This document shows, piece by piece, positions 23,437 through 39,197 of a DNA stretch of 64,000 nt. The notes beneath the pieces were generated by a model. The model did no database searches. It saw nothing but the letters and a program-made list of their open reading frames with translations, and was not told the DNA's origin. The position numbers were made by a program, and so were the translations under genes. Every line of letters begins with the position of its first letter. Within the stretch, counting starts at the first letter, position 1. The stretch lies in NCBI GenBank assembly GCA_014843695.1, contig CM026397.1:48871217-48935216 (forward strand), in the 5' to 3' direction. This DNA comes from Archivesica marissinica. Lineage: Eukaryota; Mollusca; Bivalvia; Venerida; Vesicomyidae.

Positions 23437-24457
23437 CATTTGTTTACCTAAGAATTCTATGTTCTATTGGGCCTGCATACTGGTAACTAACGACTATAGA
23501 GTGCAGGAACATCAATGTGACATTTGTTTACCTAAGAATTCTATGTTCTATTGGGCCTGCATACTGGTAACTAACGACTATAGAGTGCAGGAACATCAAT
23601 GTGACATTTGTTTACCTAAGAATTCTATGTTCTATTGGGCCTGCATACTGGTAACTAACGACTATAGAGTGCAGGAACATCAATGTGACATTTGTTTACC
23701 TAAGAATTCTATGTTCTATTGGGCCTGCATACTGGTAACTAACGACTATAGAGTGCAGGAACATCAATGTGACATTTGTTTACCTAAGAATTCTATGTTC
23801 TATTGGGCCTGCATACTGGTAACTAACGACTATAGAGTGCAGGAACATCAATGTGACATTTGTTTACCTAAGAATTCTATGTTCTATTGGGCCTGCATAC
23901 TGGTAACTAACGACTATAGAGTGCAGGAACATCAATGTGACATTTGTTTACCTAAGAATTCTATGTTCCATTGGGCCTGCATACTGGTAACTAACGACTA
24001 TAGAGTGCAGGAACATCAATGTGACATTTGTTTACCTAAGAATTCTATGTTCTATTGGGCCTGCATACTGGTAACTAACGACTATAGAGTGCAGGAACAT
24101 CAATGTGACATTTGTTTACCTAAGAATTCTATCTTCCATTGGGCCTGCATACTGGTAACTAACGACTATAGAGTGCAGGAACATCAATGTGACATTTGTT
24201 TACCTAAGAATTCTATGTTCTATTGGGCCTGCATACTGGTAACTAACGACTATAGAGTGCAGGAACATCAATGTGACAATTGTTTACCTAAGAATTCTAT
24301 GTTCCATTGGGCCTGCATACCGGTAACTAACGACTATAGAGTGCAGGAACATCAATGTGACATTTGTTTACCTAAGAATTCTTTCTTCCATTGGGCCTGC
24401 ATACTGGTAACCAACGACTACAGAGTGCAGGAACATCAATGTGACATTTGTGTACCT
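23427..24457. repeat. 84-bp minisatellite starting at the RB1CC1 stop codon, about 12 copies
   Basis: Unit CATCAATGTGACATTTGTTT and onward. The first copy contains the stop (ATG TAA versus ATG TGA in the others). Because 84 is a multiple of 3, another frame is open for 348 codons, but it is only the repeat translated. AATAAA hexamers lie at 24774 and 24946, so the array is probably 3' UTR. Confidence 0.93.
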
Positions 24458-25074
24458 TTTGACATCACATCACTCTGCATGCAGCTGGCCTATGGGGAAA
24501 GATAACCAAAGTTTACTTCAAAATACATAAATATAAATACAAAAGATATTTATCTTCCATTTAGGCCACAATCAAAGGAATCTATGTTTGCCATTTAGGA
24601 TGGTAGGTAGTACGTATGTTGGAAAATTCTCTTCTGGTTTCAGCCTGAGGTTAAATTTGAATTCTTTCAACGCCGATGTGCAAGCAACATGTATCCAATA
24701 ATACCGTTCTGTTCTGTCTGATCGGGTTCTCTGCTTTTTGCAAAGTAGCTGTTATGCGACATTAGCGACGATAAATAAACGTAATACACACACACACACT
24801 AGTAGAGATAAAGCGTAACCATATATATTGGTGAAAGCGTTCCCGTAACTAAGGTCAGTGTAATAGGTATGCGCTAAGGTTCGGACCTCGGAGTGGTTTG
24901 GTCCGTATGTTGCAGGTTTAAAGTTTTTTTTCCAGAAATTGCAATAAAAACATTTTGAGTTGGGCCATTTTATTTTAAGCGGGTCAGACATCAATGGGAA
25001 ACAAATACTATGTTATTTATGGCCTTAGGATGGTACAATTTGTAAGAAATTTACTTCTATATGTGCGGACAGTT

Positions 25075-25545
25075 AGGACTGCCTATACCACTTGTTCCTT
25101 TAGTTCTAAAGCTTCAATGTTGTACTTCATATCAATATGAACTGTTATCTCAAAGTCTACCTATACCACCTGTTCCTTTAGTTCTAAAGCTTCAATGTTG
25201 TACTTCTTATCAATATGAACTGTTAACTCTACCTATACCACTTGTTCCTTTAGTTCTAAAGCTTCAATGTTGTACTTCATATCAATATGAACTGTTAACC
25301 CAAAGTCTACCTATATCACTTGTTCCTTTAGTTCTAAAGCTTCAATGTTGTACTTCATATCGATATGAACTGTTTACTCAAAGTCTACCTATACCACTTG
25401 TTCCTTTAGTTCTAAAGCTTCAATGTTGTACTTCATATCGATATGAACTGTTTACTCAAAGTCTACCTATACCACCTGTTCCTTTAGTTCTAAAGCTTCA
25501 ATGTTGTACTTCATATCGATATGAACTGTTAACTCAAAGTCTACC
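25075..25545. repeat. 78-bp minisatellite, about 6 copies
   Basis: Unit with CTATACCACTTGTTCCTTTA and GTTCTAAAGCTTCAATGTTG. Copies differ by short indels of the CAAAGTCTA segment. Confidence 0.88.
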
Positions 25546-25582
25546 GATAGTTATTTATGCAATATCTAATACCCAATGTAAG

Positions 25583-25812
25583 TTTAAACTTTATTTATTT
25601 TACAACGATTGCGAAACAGACTTATATTAATCACTCTCGTTGGCGCGGATGAAAGCGTAAATGTGGTCATTCGTGTGGGAAGAAACCGGAGAAAACCCAC
25701 CTGTCCAATCTGGCGACCACCGTACCATCTCACATACTTCCTGATCCGAGGTTTGAACCCGGGTTGCATTGGTGAGAAGTGAGCACTGTAACCACTGCGC
25801 TAATCTGAGTCT
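25583..25812 (-). mobile_element. SINE family B
   Basis: Reverse copy from AAACTTTATTTATTTTACAA to the head CACTGCGCTAATCTGA. Confidence 0.78.
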
Positions 25813-25959
25813 TATCGGATACCCAATGCCCTTTGCCGTTTAAAAACCCTTCTTGGCTCTATTTTGTGAACTCCAAAATTGTTTGCACCTTAATTATATT
25901 TGTTTTATGTTTTATTCAGAATGTTGCATTTAATAACAATGAGAGACATTACTGGTTTT

Positions 25960-26262
25960 TCTATTACCTCCCTTGATGGATAAAGTCAGATTTATCCCTA
26001 AATGGATATTGGTCCTTTTAGTTGGAATCTTTTATCAAATTTTATCAAAATCGTGTTAATTAATTGAACCAATTTTTACAGTAAGGTGTCCATTGGACAT
26101 GCTAAAGGATATCTGTCGAGGTTTAATAATTTCATAATTATAAGACGAGAATACGGATGAGAATGGAAAGCATGTGGTGCAAAGGAAACAACGATAAAAA
26201 CAGAGGAAACCAATTAAGAGGACCAATATACTGTTAGGAGTATTCAGGGGCAGTAACTGACT
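25960..26262. mobile_element. DNA-element repeat (TTACCTCCC ends), copy 2
   Basis: ATTACCTCCCTTGATGGATA to TTCAGGGGCAGTAACTGACT, as at 10445. Both ends read as TTAC(C/T)(T/G)CCC inverted repeats. Confidence 0.6.
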
Positions 26263-26316
26263 AATGTTTACATAGCAGTGTATCAATCACATCATTTCTT
26301 TAGCAATTACATTAGT

Positions 26317-26590
26317 TTAACCCTTTCCCTCATAGAAGTACCTCTTGATGCCATTGCCAATACGACATACATTGACAATGTAGTAGCCAAGCCAATGTTC
26401 ATAATAAAGGCCAGAATCTCATGTAGTCCCAGTAATATCTATGGAGGTGGGATAGATATGGTGACTACTTATCCACTGCATGATAGATAAATGGCTGTCG
26501 TTTATATGGAGATATAATAGTATATTAATCTAAATCTCTATGTAGTCCCAGTAATATCTATGGAGGTGTGATAGATATGGCAACAACCTA
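26317..26590. mobile_element. TTAA MITE (family 3), inverse orientation, end missing
   Basis: TTAACCCTTTCCCTCATAGA and the interior CAATACGACATACATTGACA / CTATGGAGGTGGGATAGATA match the other two copies. Confidence 0.7.
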
Positions 26591-26951
26591 GCCATAATTA
26601 TACGTCTAAACTCATTAAATCAGAAAATCGCTTCTGTACCCCAACAATTTTATACATGCCACCGGATCTCCCGAGATTTCCTCGGTTGAAATTTGCCTCT
26701 GGCTACGGTACTGTTTCTGCAAGCCAACTGGATAGCTTATGAAAGGTGAACCTGGCGGCAGTGAACCTATAGTCGTGAGGGGCAAGTGACTTAAATTCAT
26801 TAATTTTAACCACGTGGCCACAAAATTGATGGATAATGCAAACTGTTAAACATACTATATACAAATACTTTTTTGTATATGCAAGTTCACTTTACTAGTC
26901 AATAATGATACACTGTGTTGATTAGTTTTACTACTTTGTCATGAATGCTCT

Positions 26952-27245
26952 ACAGTCAAACCTGTGTTAGTGTTCACCTCTATTAAGCAGCCAACCTGTA
27001 TTAAACAGTCGCTTTTGCAAACAACATTGAGTCAGATCATACGGAACAGAACGTGCCGTCTGATCAGGCTCTATGCTGTTTGCTAGTCGGATAGTGGTGC
27101 TAAAACACTTACAAGAATAGCTAATAACATAGATCCTGATCCTCATCTTCGGCTGTCCGATTAGCACAGTAGATCTGGATCTATGTTGTTTGCATATTCC
27201 GTTTAATTTATTCAGCAGGTTATAGGTTAAGACAGGTTTGACTGT
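26952..27245. mobile_element. CAAACCTGTGTTAGTG repeat with nested MITE family 2
   Basis: ACAGTCAAACCTGTGTTAGT on the left and GACAGGTTTGACTGTA on the right bracket a MITE-2 copy (about 27008-27226) with the GATCTATGTTGTTTGC palindrome. Confidence 0.6.
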
Positions 27246-27489
27246 ATTTGTAAAAGTCGTTCTATTTGGAATTAACTAGTTGCATGCTAGCTGTGAAAAT
27301 AACAGTCAAATATATCATGCAATTTCATTAGAATTGTAATTGTGTCGTAACGCCACAATTCTAATAAAATTCCATGGCATATTTTCAGCTACAAATAAGA
27401 AAAACACATTAATGAATTTGCGGCTGCTACAGTTATTTGAACTATTTATAACCTTTAGTTGACCTGGCAAAGAATTAATATCTACCTAC

Positions 27490-27765
27490 ACGCTTTGTAT
27501 TGTCTATCCTCGCCAATAAGGCGATCTCGCCTATAAGATGACCCCCTCAACAACTTTGGTCATGAAATATGTGGGTTTTGGCATGCGCTCGCATATAAGA
27601 AGGGTTGATAAAATGGACACCAGATCATGTATAAATTGCATGTTTGGCCGGTGCAAGTTTAGGACATTTTCTGTGGTTTTTAGCACTCGCTTATAAGATG
27701 AGAAGCCACTTTGAGGCCATAAAAACTTGTCTTATAGGCGAATATGGATGGTATTCACTGACGCC
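27490..27765. mobile_element. MITE-like repeat with CGCCTATAAGA ends
   Basis: GCGATCTCGCCTATAAGATG on the left and CTTGTCTTATAGGCGAATAT on the right form inverted ends. A related copy lies at 42115-42210. Confidence 0.5.
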
Positions 27766-27839
27766 ACTGCATAATTACTTAAAACAGCTTGTCAAGATTC
27801 AAATTACCGTGTATACAAATGAATATCAAGTCCACTATG

Positions 27840-28077
27840 TTAACCCTTTCAATGCCACAGACCTCTACATAGGCTGACAAAAAGTGTAGATCCACATGAG
27901 CAGGATCGTGAAGAGCCGCCTCTTCAGGATCTGCACTTTTTGCCAGTAATATTACTATTTTAAAAAATTACCCATTTTGATAAATGAACTTGTCCAAATG
28001 TATTTTTCTGATTAATTTATTGGTCTAAAAATATCCATGCACCAGTCCATGTCAGTTACTTGCTGTTAAATGTGTTA
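27840..28077. mobile_element. piggyBac-type MITE (family 1), older copy
   Basis: TTAACCCTTTCAATGCCACA to about TTAC. It shares the internal palindrome; the right end is mutated. Confidence 0.65.
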
Positions 28078-28121
28078 CGGCAATAGGAAATATGTGTCTT
28101 CCATAATATACATCTGTATAC

Positions 28122-28372
28122 GTCCGCCTCCGTGGTCGAGTGGTTAAGGTCGCCACTGTAACTTATCATCACTGATGGTCACGGGTTCGAGCCCCGCTCG
28201 GGCCGTGTCTCATTTATATGAAAAAGTTGGCAGTTTCTCACAGAGGTTGGTGCACCCAAGTACTGGTTAACCGCTGGAGCCTGCCCAGGAAAGGTGTTGT
28301 TAGGTAAACTGCCCACCGGCAATATAACCCAAAATGGTGCTGATGCAGGCGTAAAACCCGAAATATAACATA
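28122..28372 (+). mobile_element. SINE family D (tRNA-like head)
   Basis: Head with A box TGGTCGAGTGGTTAAGG and B box GGGTTCGAGCCCC. The body CAGTTTCTCACAGAGGTTGG, ending AACCCGAAATATAACATAAC, is longer than a tRNA gene. Confidence 0.75.
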
Positions 28373-28439
28373 ACATATAACTGTATACATGTGGCTAGAA
28401 TGTATGCCCGTGTGCGAACATGCATGTACATGTATATTG

Positions 28440-28570
28440 CTTAGGGTCTTCAGATGCGGTAAACTCTGCGGTCCAGCGTACGATTTAGAATCGAGACGTT
28501 CCAGGTTTGATACTTTGTCAAAGTACATATGTAGCATCCTTGAGCAAGACACCTAAACACACATTGCTTA
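28440..28570 (+). mobile_element. Possible SINE-like fragment
   Basis: AGATGCGGTAAACTCTGCGG and CCAGGTTTGATACTTTG resemble A and B boxes, followed by GAGCAAGACACCTAAACACA. It is a single copy here. Confidence 0.35.
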
Positions 28571-28653
28571 ATACTGATTAAACCGCTTAGGTCTTCAAGG
28601 TCTACCTAGGAATAATAAGGATAGTGTACCATTCTGCTTTGCTGTCCTGTCCT

Positions 28654-28892
28654 TTAACCCGTTGCATGCTAGCAGCAGTTAAGATCACTTTTGCAAACAG
28701 CATATAGCCAGATCAGACGGTACAAACATGCACAGAATGTGCCATCTGATCAGGCTCTATGCTGTTTGCTATTTGGATAGTGGAGCTAAAACACTTGGCT
28801 GAATAGCAAAGAACATAGATCCTGATCAGACGCGGTGCTGGATCTATGGTGTTTGCATATGTGATTTAATTACTCAGCAGGCAATGGGTTAG
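28654..28892. mobile_element. MITE family 2
   Basis: TTTAACCCGTTGCATGCTAG on the left and CAGGCAATGGGTTAG on the right. The inside has paired ATCAGGCTCTATGCTGTTTG / CAAACAGCATATAGCC arms. Confidence 0.65.
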
Positions 28893-29094
28893 TGGGAAGA
28901 TATAAAGAAAGATGCTAGCACCTTTATAAATTTCCATCTCGATCAAATTTATTTCTTGTAGCAGTTAGAAATGTTATGGATGATGCAGTATGTTTGTGTT
29001 CGTCTCTCAATATAGTTGATTAAATCCATTTTCATTCTGTATACAATTTATATGTACTGTATATTATGAGTGAATAAATATGTTTAAACCAATA

Positions 29095-29260
29095 CAGTTG
29101 TGTAATGGACGTGACGGTGTCTGTGTTATACCGGAGGGTATGCGAGTTTGAGCTCCACCAGAACCATGGTGGTTTTCACTCTCTCATGGCAGTGGTTTCC
29201 ATCAGGAATGAGGTCCCAGGAGCGATTAGTCTAAAGTTCTAAACATTTCTTTTATTTATC
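29095..29260 (+). mobile_element. SINE family A, diverged
   Basis: Head region TGTGTTATACCGGAGGG with GAGTTTGAGCTCCACCAG, then CAGTGGTTTCCATCAGGAAT. Confidence 0.5.
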
Positions 29261-29694
29261 AATGAAATAAATCTGTTATTCCATTGGTTGAAAGCAGTGG
29301 AATTACACATTTTGTTTATTACTGTTTTATGCTCCAGGTTCCTGGTCACTTGAGCTTTGAAATAGAAATTCAACGTGAACTCAATCTGCCAATGACATCA
29401 TTTATGACATCATAAATGTGGATTAGATATTGTAGCGCCATTTAGTGCAATGTAGCATCATTTTCCAACATAAAAAACACTTCAGCCAATTTGATGCCAA
29501 TTTGTTCATGATAGAAATATATTTCATTCATGAACATAGTAAGCTATTATTATCACTCGTGGTTAGCTCCCTTGTGATAATAATGCTTTCTATGTTCATT
29601 CGGTGAAATATAATTCAATCATAAAAAATATGCTCTTTGTGTTGCAATGAATCTGAAATATGTGTGTATAATGTAAATATTTGTTTTTTTTGTT

Positions 29695-29920
29695 TATACA
29701 AATTTATTTGAGCTCGATTGCGTAACAAGTTCTTCAACTTATATTAATCACTCTCGAGACCTCATTCCTGATGGAATCCATCGCCATGAGGGAGAGAGAA
29801 GAGACAACATGGAATTTATATGCCTTGCCTAAGGGCACAATTGTAACGGCTCCAGCGGGGCTCGAATTCCGGACCTTTCGCACCTGTAGTGAAAGCGCAT
29901 CCACTGCGCTATCACGACTC
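29695..29920 (-). mobile_element. SINE family A
   Basis: Reverse copy: AGCTCGATTGCGTAACAAGT to CTGCGCTATCACGACTC. All segments are present. Confidence 0.82.
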
Positions 29921-30107
29921 ATAAATTTGACACACTGGATGTTGGGTATATTTATTGTTATAATCTATTGTGATATCTAACTGTATTGTCTACTGTTTGA
30001 TTGTTTGGTTGTTACATAGATACAATCATGAATGTCTTGATTGTATAATAAAGTATGAAAATGTCTCCTATTGTTCTCTTCTTGACGGCTGAATCATGTC
30101 AGATAAG

Positions 30108-30785
30108 GTTGTGAGTACTCGTAACTCCAGGGCGGTCCAAGGCTGGGAGTACTCGTAGCTCCATGACGGTCCAAGGCTGTGAGTACTCGTAGCTTCAGGA
30201 CGGTCCAAGGCTGTGAGTACTTGTAACTCCAGGACGGTCCAAGGCTGTGAGTACTCGTAGCTTCAGGACGGTCCAAGGCTGTGAGTACTCGTAGCTTCAG
30301 GACGGTCCAAGGCTGTGAGTACTTGTAACTCCAGGACGGTCCAAGGCTGTGAGTACTCGTAGCTTCAGGACGGTCCAAGGCTGTGAGTACTCGTAGCTTC
30401 AGGACGGTCCAAGGCTGTGAGTACTTGTAACTCCAGGACGGTCCAAGGCTGTGAGTACTCGTAGCTTCAGGACGGTCCAAGGCTGTGAGTACTCGTAGCT
30501 TCAGGACGGTCCAAGGCTGTGAGTACTTGTAACTCCAGGACGGTCCAAGGCTGTGAGTACTCGTAGCTTCAGGACGGTCCAAGGCTGTGAGTACTCGTAG
30601 CTTCAGGACGGTCCAAGGCTGTGAGTACTTGTAACTCCAGGACGGTCCAAGGCTGTGAGTACTCGTAATTCCAGGACGTCCAAGGCTGTGAGTACTTGTA
30701 ACTCCAGGATGGTCCAAGGCTGTGAGTACTCGTAACTCCAGGACGTCCAAGGATGTGAGTACCTGTAACTCCAGGGCGGTCCAGT
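30108..30785. repeat. 34-bp array with 102-bp higher-order unit, about 20 copies
   Basis: Unit GTGAGTACTCGTAGCTTCAG plus GACGGTCCAAGGCT. The order repeats as one TTGTAACTCC form then two TCGTAGCTTC forms, a 102-bp period. Long minus-strand ORFs here are translated repeat. Confidence 0.93.
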
Positions 30786-30934
30786 CGGTAATACGATGTC
30801 TGCGCACACCCGTCGAGAGTGCGCTGATGATCCATATGTCCTAGGCTGCTGCTGCGAGATGTGCCCCGACCGCGACATGGTAATATGGAAGGTTGAACAT
30901 GATATTGGTGACGGAAGCAGAATGGAGTAATATC

Positions 30935-31365
30935 GGGACAAAAAAAACCCAGTAATATCGGAACAAAAAAAACCCCAGTAATATCGGGACAAAAAAAACC
31001 CCAGTAATATCGGGACAAAAAAACCCCAGTAATATCGGGACAAAAAAAACCCAGTAATATCGGGACAAAAAACCCCCAGTAATATTGGGACCAAAAAACC
31101 CCCAGTAATATCGGGACCAAAAAAACCCCAGTAATATCGGGACAAAAAAAACCCCAGTAATATCGGGACAAAAAACCCCCCAGTAATATCGGGACAAAAA
31201 AACCCCAGTAATATCGGGACCAAAAAACCCCCAGTAATATCGGGACCAAAAAACCCCCAGTAATATCGGGACAAAAAAAACCCCAGTAATATCGGGACAA
31301 AAAACCCCAGTAATATCGGGACAAAAAACCCCCAGCAATATCGGGACAAAAAAACCCAGTTATAT
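30935..31365. repeat. 24-25-bp array, about 18 copies
   Basis: Unit CAGTAATATCGGGACAAAAA plus AACCC, with length drift in the A and C runs. It joins directly to a SINE-B fragment at 31366. Confidence 0.9.
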
Positions 31366-31475
31366 CGAGACCCGGAGAAAACCCACCTGTACGATCTGGC
31401 AACCACCATACCATCTCACATACCTCCTGGTTCGTGGATTGAACCACGTAGTGGTTAGTGCACATCGGACAGCTG
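31366..31475 (-). mobile_element. SINE family B fragment
   Basis: CCGGAGAAAACCCACCTGTA through GTAGTGGTTAGTGCACATCGG. Its tail side is replaced by the 24-bp array. Confidence 0.6.
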
Positions 31476-31721
31476 TGTTTTTGGTTTATTGGGGCATATA
31501 ATACATTTCTGCTGTTGGTAGTGGGTGGGGGATCAAAGGCATAATAAAGTAAATATATATACATAAAGGGACATCAGCCAAACTTTACATGCTCTGTTTA
31601 TAATGTTATGATTGAGAAGGGAAGGCACTACCGATATTGTACATACTACCTTCAGAACAATTTTAAATGTTACACTGTGGAAGATGAATACAATCTCTTC
31701 CTTGTAAGGGGATTATAATAT

Positions 31722-32235
31722 ACTGACATAAATAAACTGTGCACTTTTATATTGAGCGTTACTTATTCGCTACAAATTTTAGAATTATGGATTTTACTAT
31801 CATGAGTGAAGAAAATAATCCATCACACATAGCACCAATTTACCCAATATTTAAGCGCGTAGACGGCCAAATTTGCCTATACATATTATATATATTGTAT
31901 TGTATCATATATATCCGATTAGCGCAGTGGTTAGCGCACTCGCTTCTCACCAATGCGACCCGGGTTCGATCCTCGGACCGGGAATTATGCGAGATGGTCG
32001 CCAGATCGGACAGGTGGGTTTTCTCCGGGTACCTCCCACATGAATGACCACATAATTATACACTTTCATCCGCGCCAACGAGAGTGATTAATATAAGTTG
32101 TTAAAACTTGCTTCGCAATCGTTGTAAGATAAAAAAAGTTTATTTCTTTAAACATATAGTTTATTTTAAGGGTATAAATTTGACCCCTATGGTAAGTGCA
32201 GGGTTTCATTTTGGTGTATATGACACTTAAGGCAG
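31722..32235 (+). mobile_element. Interspersed repeat F, split by a SINE-B
   Basis: CACTTTTATATTGAGCGTTA, ATTATGGATTTTACTATCAT and ACCCAATATTT match the copy at 40228. The rest (GGTATAAATTTGACC) resumes after the SINE at 31912-32140. Confidence 0.6.
31912..32140 (+). mobile_element. SINE family B, full-length
   Basis: Head CCGATTAGCGCAGTGGTTAG and GGGTTCGATCCTCGGACCGG (A and B boxes), body CAGATCGGACAGGTGGGTTT, and tail ending GTTGTAAGATAAAAAAAGTT. Confidence 0.85.
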
Positions 32236-32429
32236 GACTGCAACAAGTTCGTTAAACAGGATATACCAATGTACACCGTGTTTTCTACAATTATGTCTGA
32301 AACTCAGAAACAGTAACAGTGTATATGCAATTTCAAAATTTATTAACGAAGCATTTGTCCTTCGGGAGGACAATAAAAACTATAATAACTTAACATATAT
32401 ACATGTCATCCAGAGACATATTTATGTGA

Positions 32430-36893
<4,464 letters not shown>

Positions 36894-36899
36894 ACCGGT

Positions 36900-38210
36900 A
36901 CTCATGATATCTGACATTGCATTATAACAGTTACAGAAAAATACTGATAAAAAAGAAAGATATATAAAATTCAACAATTTAAGAAAATGTTACAATATGG
37001 CACAGCTGCAGTGTGTTGTAAAACGTATATAAAAATATAAACAAGAACGTGTAACATACTCTATGATGTGAAACAACATGAGAGGGGTGATATAAACAAG
37101 AAATACATTTCTTTTATGCTTTCCAATGAATAATAGAGTTTTCTCAGTGAAAAAAAATCCATCTTACACCGCTTTGAAACAGTGACAGATGGCATTTTCT
37201 CTGCCACCGGTTGCATTTCGTATTCCTGCGCAGTTAGATGTACTTTTGTATTTTAGTTATTTTCTGACTATCATGAACAGTTAATTATTTAAGTAATATA
37301 TTCTAATGAATTTGTTTTGTCTGTAGTTTTTAATTTTGACAGCAAACAGAAACTAACTTGAAAATTATACCGGAACTATTTCTTATTATGGACGTTCACA
37401 CTAAGAGAAGTGGTTGTGCAGTTGTGTCACGTAGTGCAATGAGGCTCCAGACAGGGCAACTAAAATTAATAAAATAACAAAACAAATACTATATTACCCA
37501 GTCATTGGAAATCATAAAAGAAAAAGAAAATTCGTGTCTATTAGTGTAAACACCACTCGTGGAAATACAAATTTCGGTGATTACTCGATGAAATAAAATC
37601 CTATCTGGCAGTAATAAACACAAATATCCTCTATGTGCATTGAGTAATAAATTGTGTACATAGATAAATATGGTATGTTCAACCTAAGCTGAGCATTTTG
37701 TTTCCGTTAATTAAAGAGACTTTCTAAACTATTGGTAATAATGATAATATATTATTATATTATTATAATAATAATTCTATTTTAGGTACACAGCGGGGGA
37801 GGGAGGGGGGGGGGGGTAACAATACATGTTATCTACTCTAAAGTAGTTTCATAATTGCAATAATGACAATTAAAGTAAACATTTGCCAATTTCAATACAA
37901 CATGTGACGTTGTTATATCTGGGAAGACTAGGCAACCTCAGCATTTAATATTGAAACTTTAATGAATCTTTGAATGGCTTGAATACTCCCGATTGTCATT
38001 AATAGATACAAATATCAGAAATCCATTTAATTAAAACGATTTAATAATGAATGGGGCTGCATAGATGTACATGGAATCTAAACACAATAGTTTCCCCAGT
38101 CCCTTCAAGCGCTTAAAATATACAGTGCTTGAATTTCAAAATCCAGCAGTTGAATTTCTGAGTCAATACGTATAATTAAGAAATCATACAAGCCGAGATC
38201 AACAAATTCA
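36900..38210. other. No gene or repeat recognised
   Basis: AT-rich unique sequence. The only notable part is a G-rich run at 37794-37816. Confidence 0.5.
37794..37816 (+). repeat. G-rich run
   Basis: GGGGGAGGGAGGG followed by an unbroken G run; could form a G-quadruplex. Confidence 0.9.
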
Positions 38211-38214
38211 TCCA

Positions 38215-38502
38215 TGTGTTTTACGATTATTTATCGTCGCTACCGGTTGCCCATATGAGCGACGCCTCCTGAAGAGATTAGTCATTTTAGATTGTTGGAG
38301 GATAGTGCAATGATAAAGACAGAGACCCATTCCAGAGTCTCCTCTGATTCTTTTACGTGCACAATGTAAAGCACAGACACGAGACCTCGGTTTAATGTCC
38401 CATCTGAAAGATTATTTTATTGGGGTCAGACGGGGGATTGAACCTGCGATCTCTGGATTACCAGTCCAACGTGTTAACCACTGGACTACAGATCGGTCTG
38501 TG
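38215..38502 (-). mobile_element. SINE family C, full-length
   Basis: GTTTTACGATTATTTATCGT to the reversed head (TTGAACCTGCGATCTCTGGA, GTTAACCACTGGACTACAG). Confidence 0.82.
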
Positions 38503-38529
38503 GTATTGCGGTGACGATCAAGGTTAAAT

Positions 38530-38680
38530 ATTACAGGGCTCATTCTAGAGGGTGACTTGGCAAAATAGTCGCCCTAGGGACCCTGACTTTGCCCCCTGGG
38601 TACCCCACTTTTCCATAAAAAAAATATTGTCCAGTAAGATACACTGACCAATTATAATTCACTCCTTCGATTCAAAATGG
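38530..38680. mobile_element. hAT-like MITE (family E), partial
   Basis: ACAGGGCTCATTCTAGAGGG and CCAGTAAGATACACTGACC match the copy at 9954. Confidence 0.55.
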
Positions 38681-38955
38681 TGTGAATGCATCTGAATTAT
38701 ACTGAAATAAGCATTAGTTTACACTGTAAACATGTTATTTTTAAATTGACATTGTTCATGAAGCATCAAGTGCTTTGAATGTTTTACTGGGGGAAAGGAT
38801 GGAAACGGTTTAAGCATGTACATATAAATACATGTTAAAATAAATTATTTGATAACATGATGACATGAGTTATGAACACATTTTAAAAAGACGACAAGCG
38901 TCTAATAATGTAAAGGAATAGTTCAGTCTTGGAATAGTTCTTGGAATAGTCTACA

Positions 38956-39197
38956 CTACGTCCATTGCTTAAATAACTCTTCATCTTTTTTATTGCCAAA
39001 TTTCGGAACAAAAGGAACTTGTATGATCTCCGTAAATCCTTCAGCTTTGGTTGGGGCCTGGAAATTTTTCTTGTACACATTGTATCCAACATCTGGTACG
39101 CGCCTAACTCCTCCCTTGGTCTGATTCTGGCGAAAATAGTTTAGATGGTGGGCAAGTTCAATCGGTGTGTCTATCACAAAGCATCGGCATGGGACGC
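38956..39197 (-). CDS. PNKP: PNKP exon 8 and stop
   Basis: It encodes [20 protein letters not shown] through [20 protein letters not shown] and ends FKQWT with TAG (38956-38958). The frame stays open upstream through the acceptor into the 21-bp array, but the splice phase and homology put the exon start at 39197. Confidence 0.94.

Noticed and set aside
23459..24505. 348-codon ORF
   Set aside because: It is the 84-bp minisatellite translated; the period is a multiple of 3 and there is no non-repeat coding signal.
28122..28200. True tRNA genes (here and at about 31915, 43527, 47571 and 51710)
   Set aside because: All carry SINE bodies and tails and recur in the window, and the stems are imperfect; they are SINE heads.
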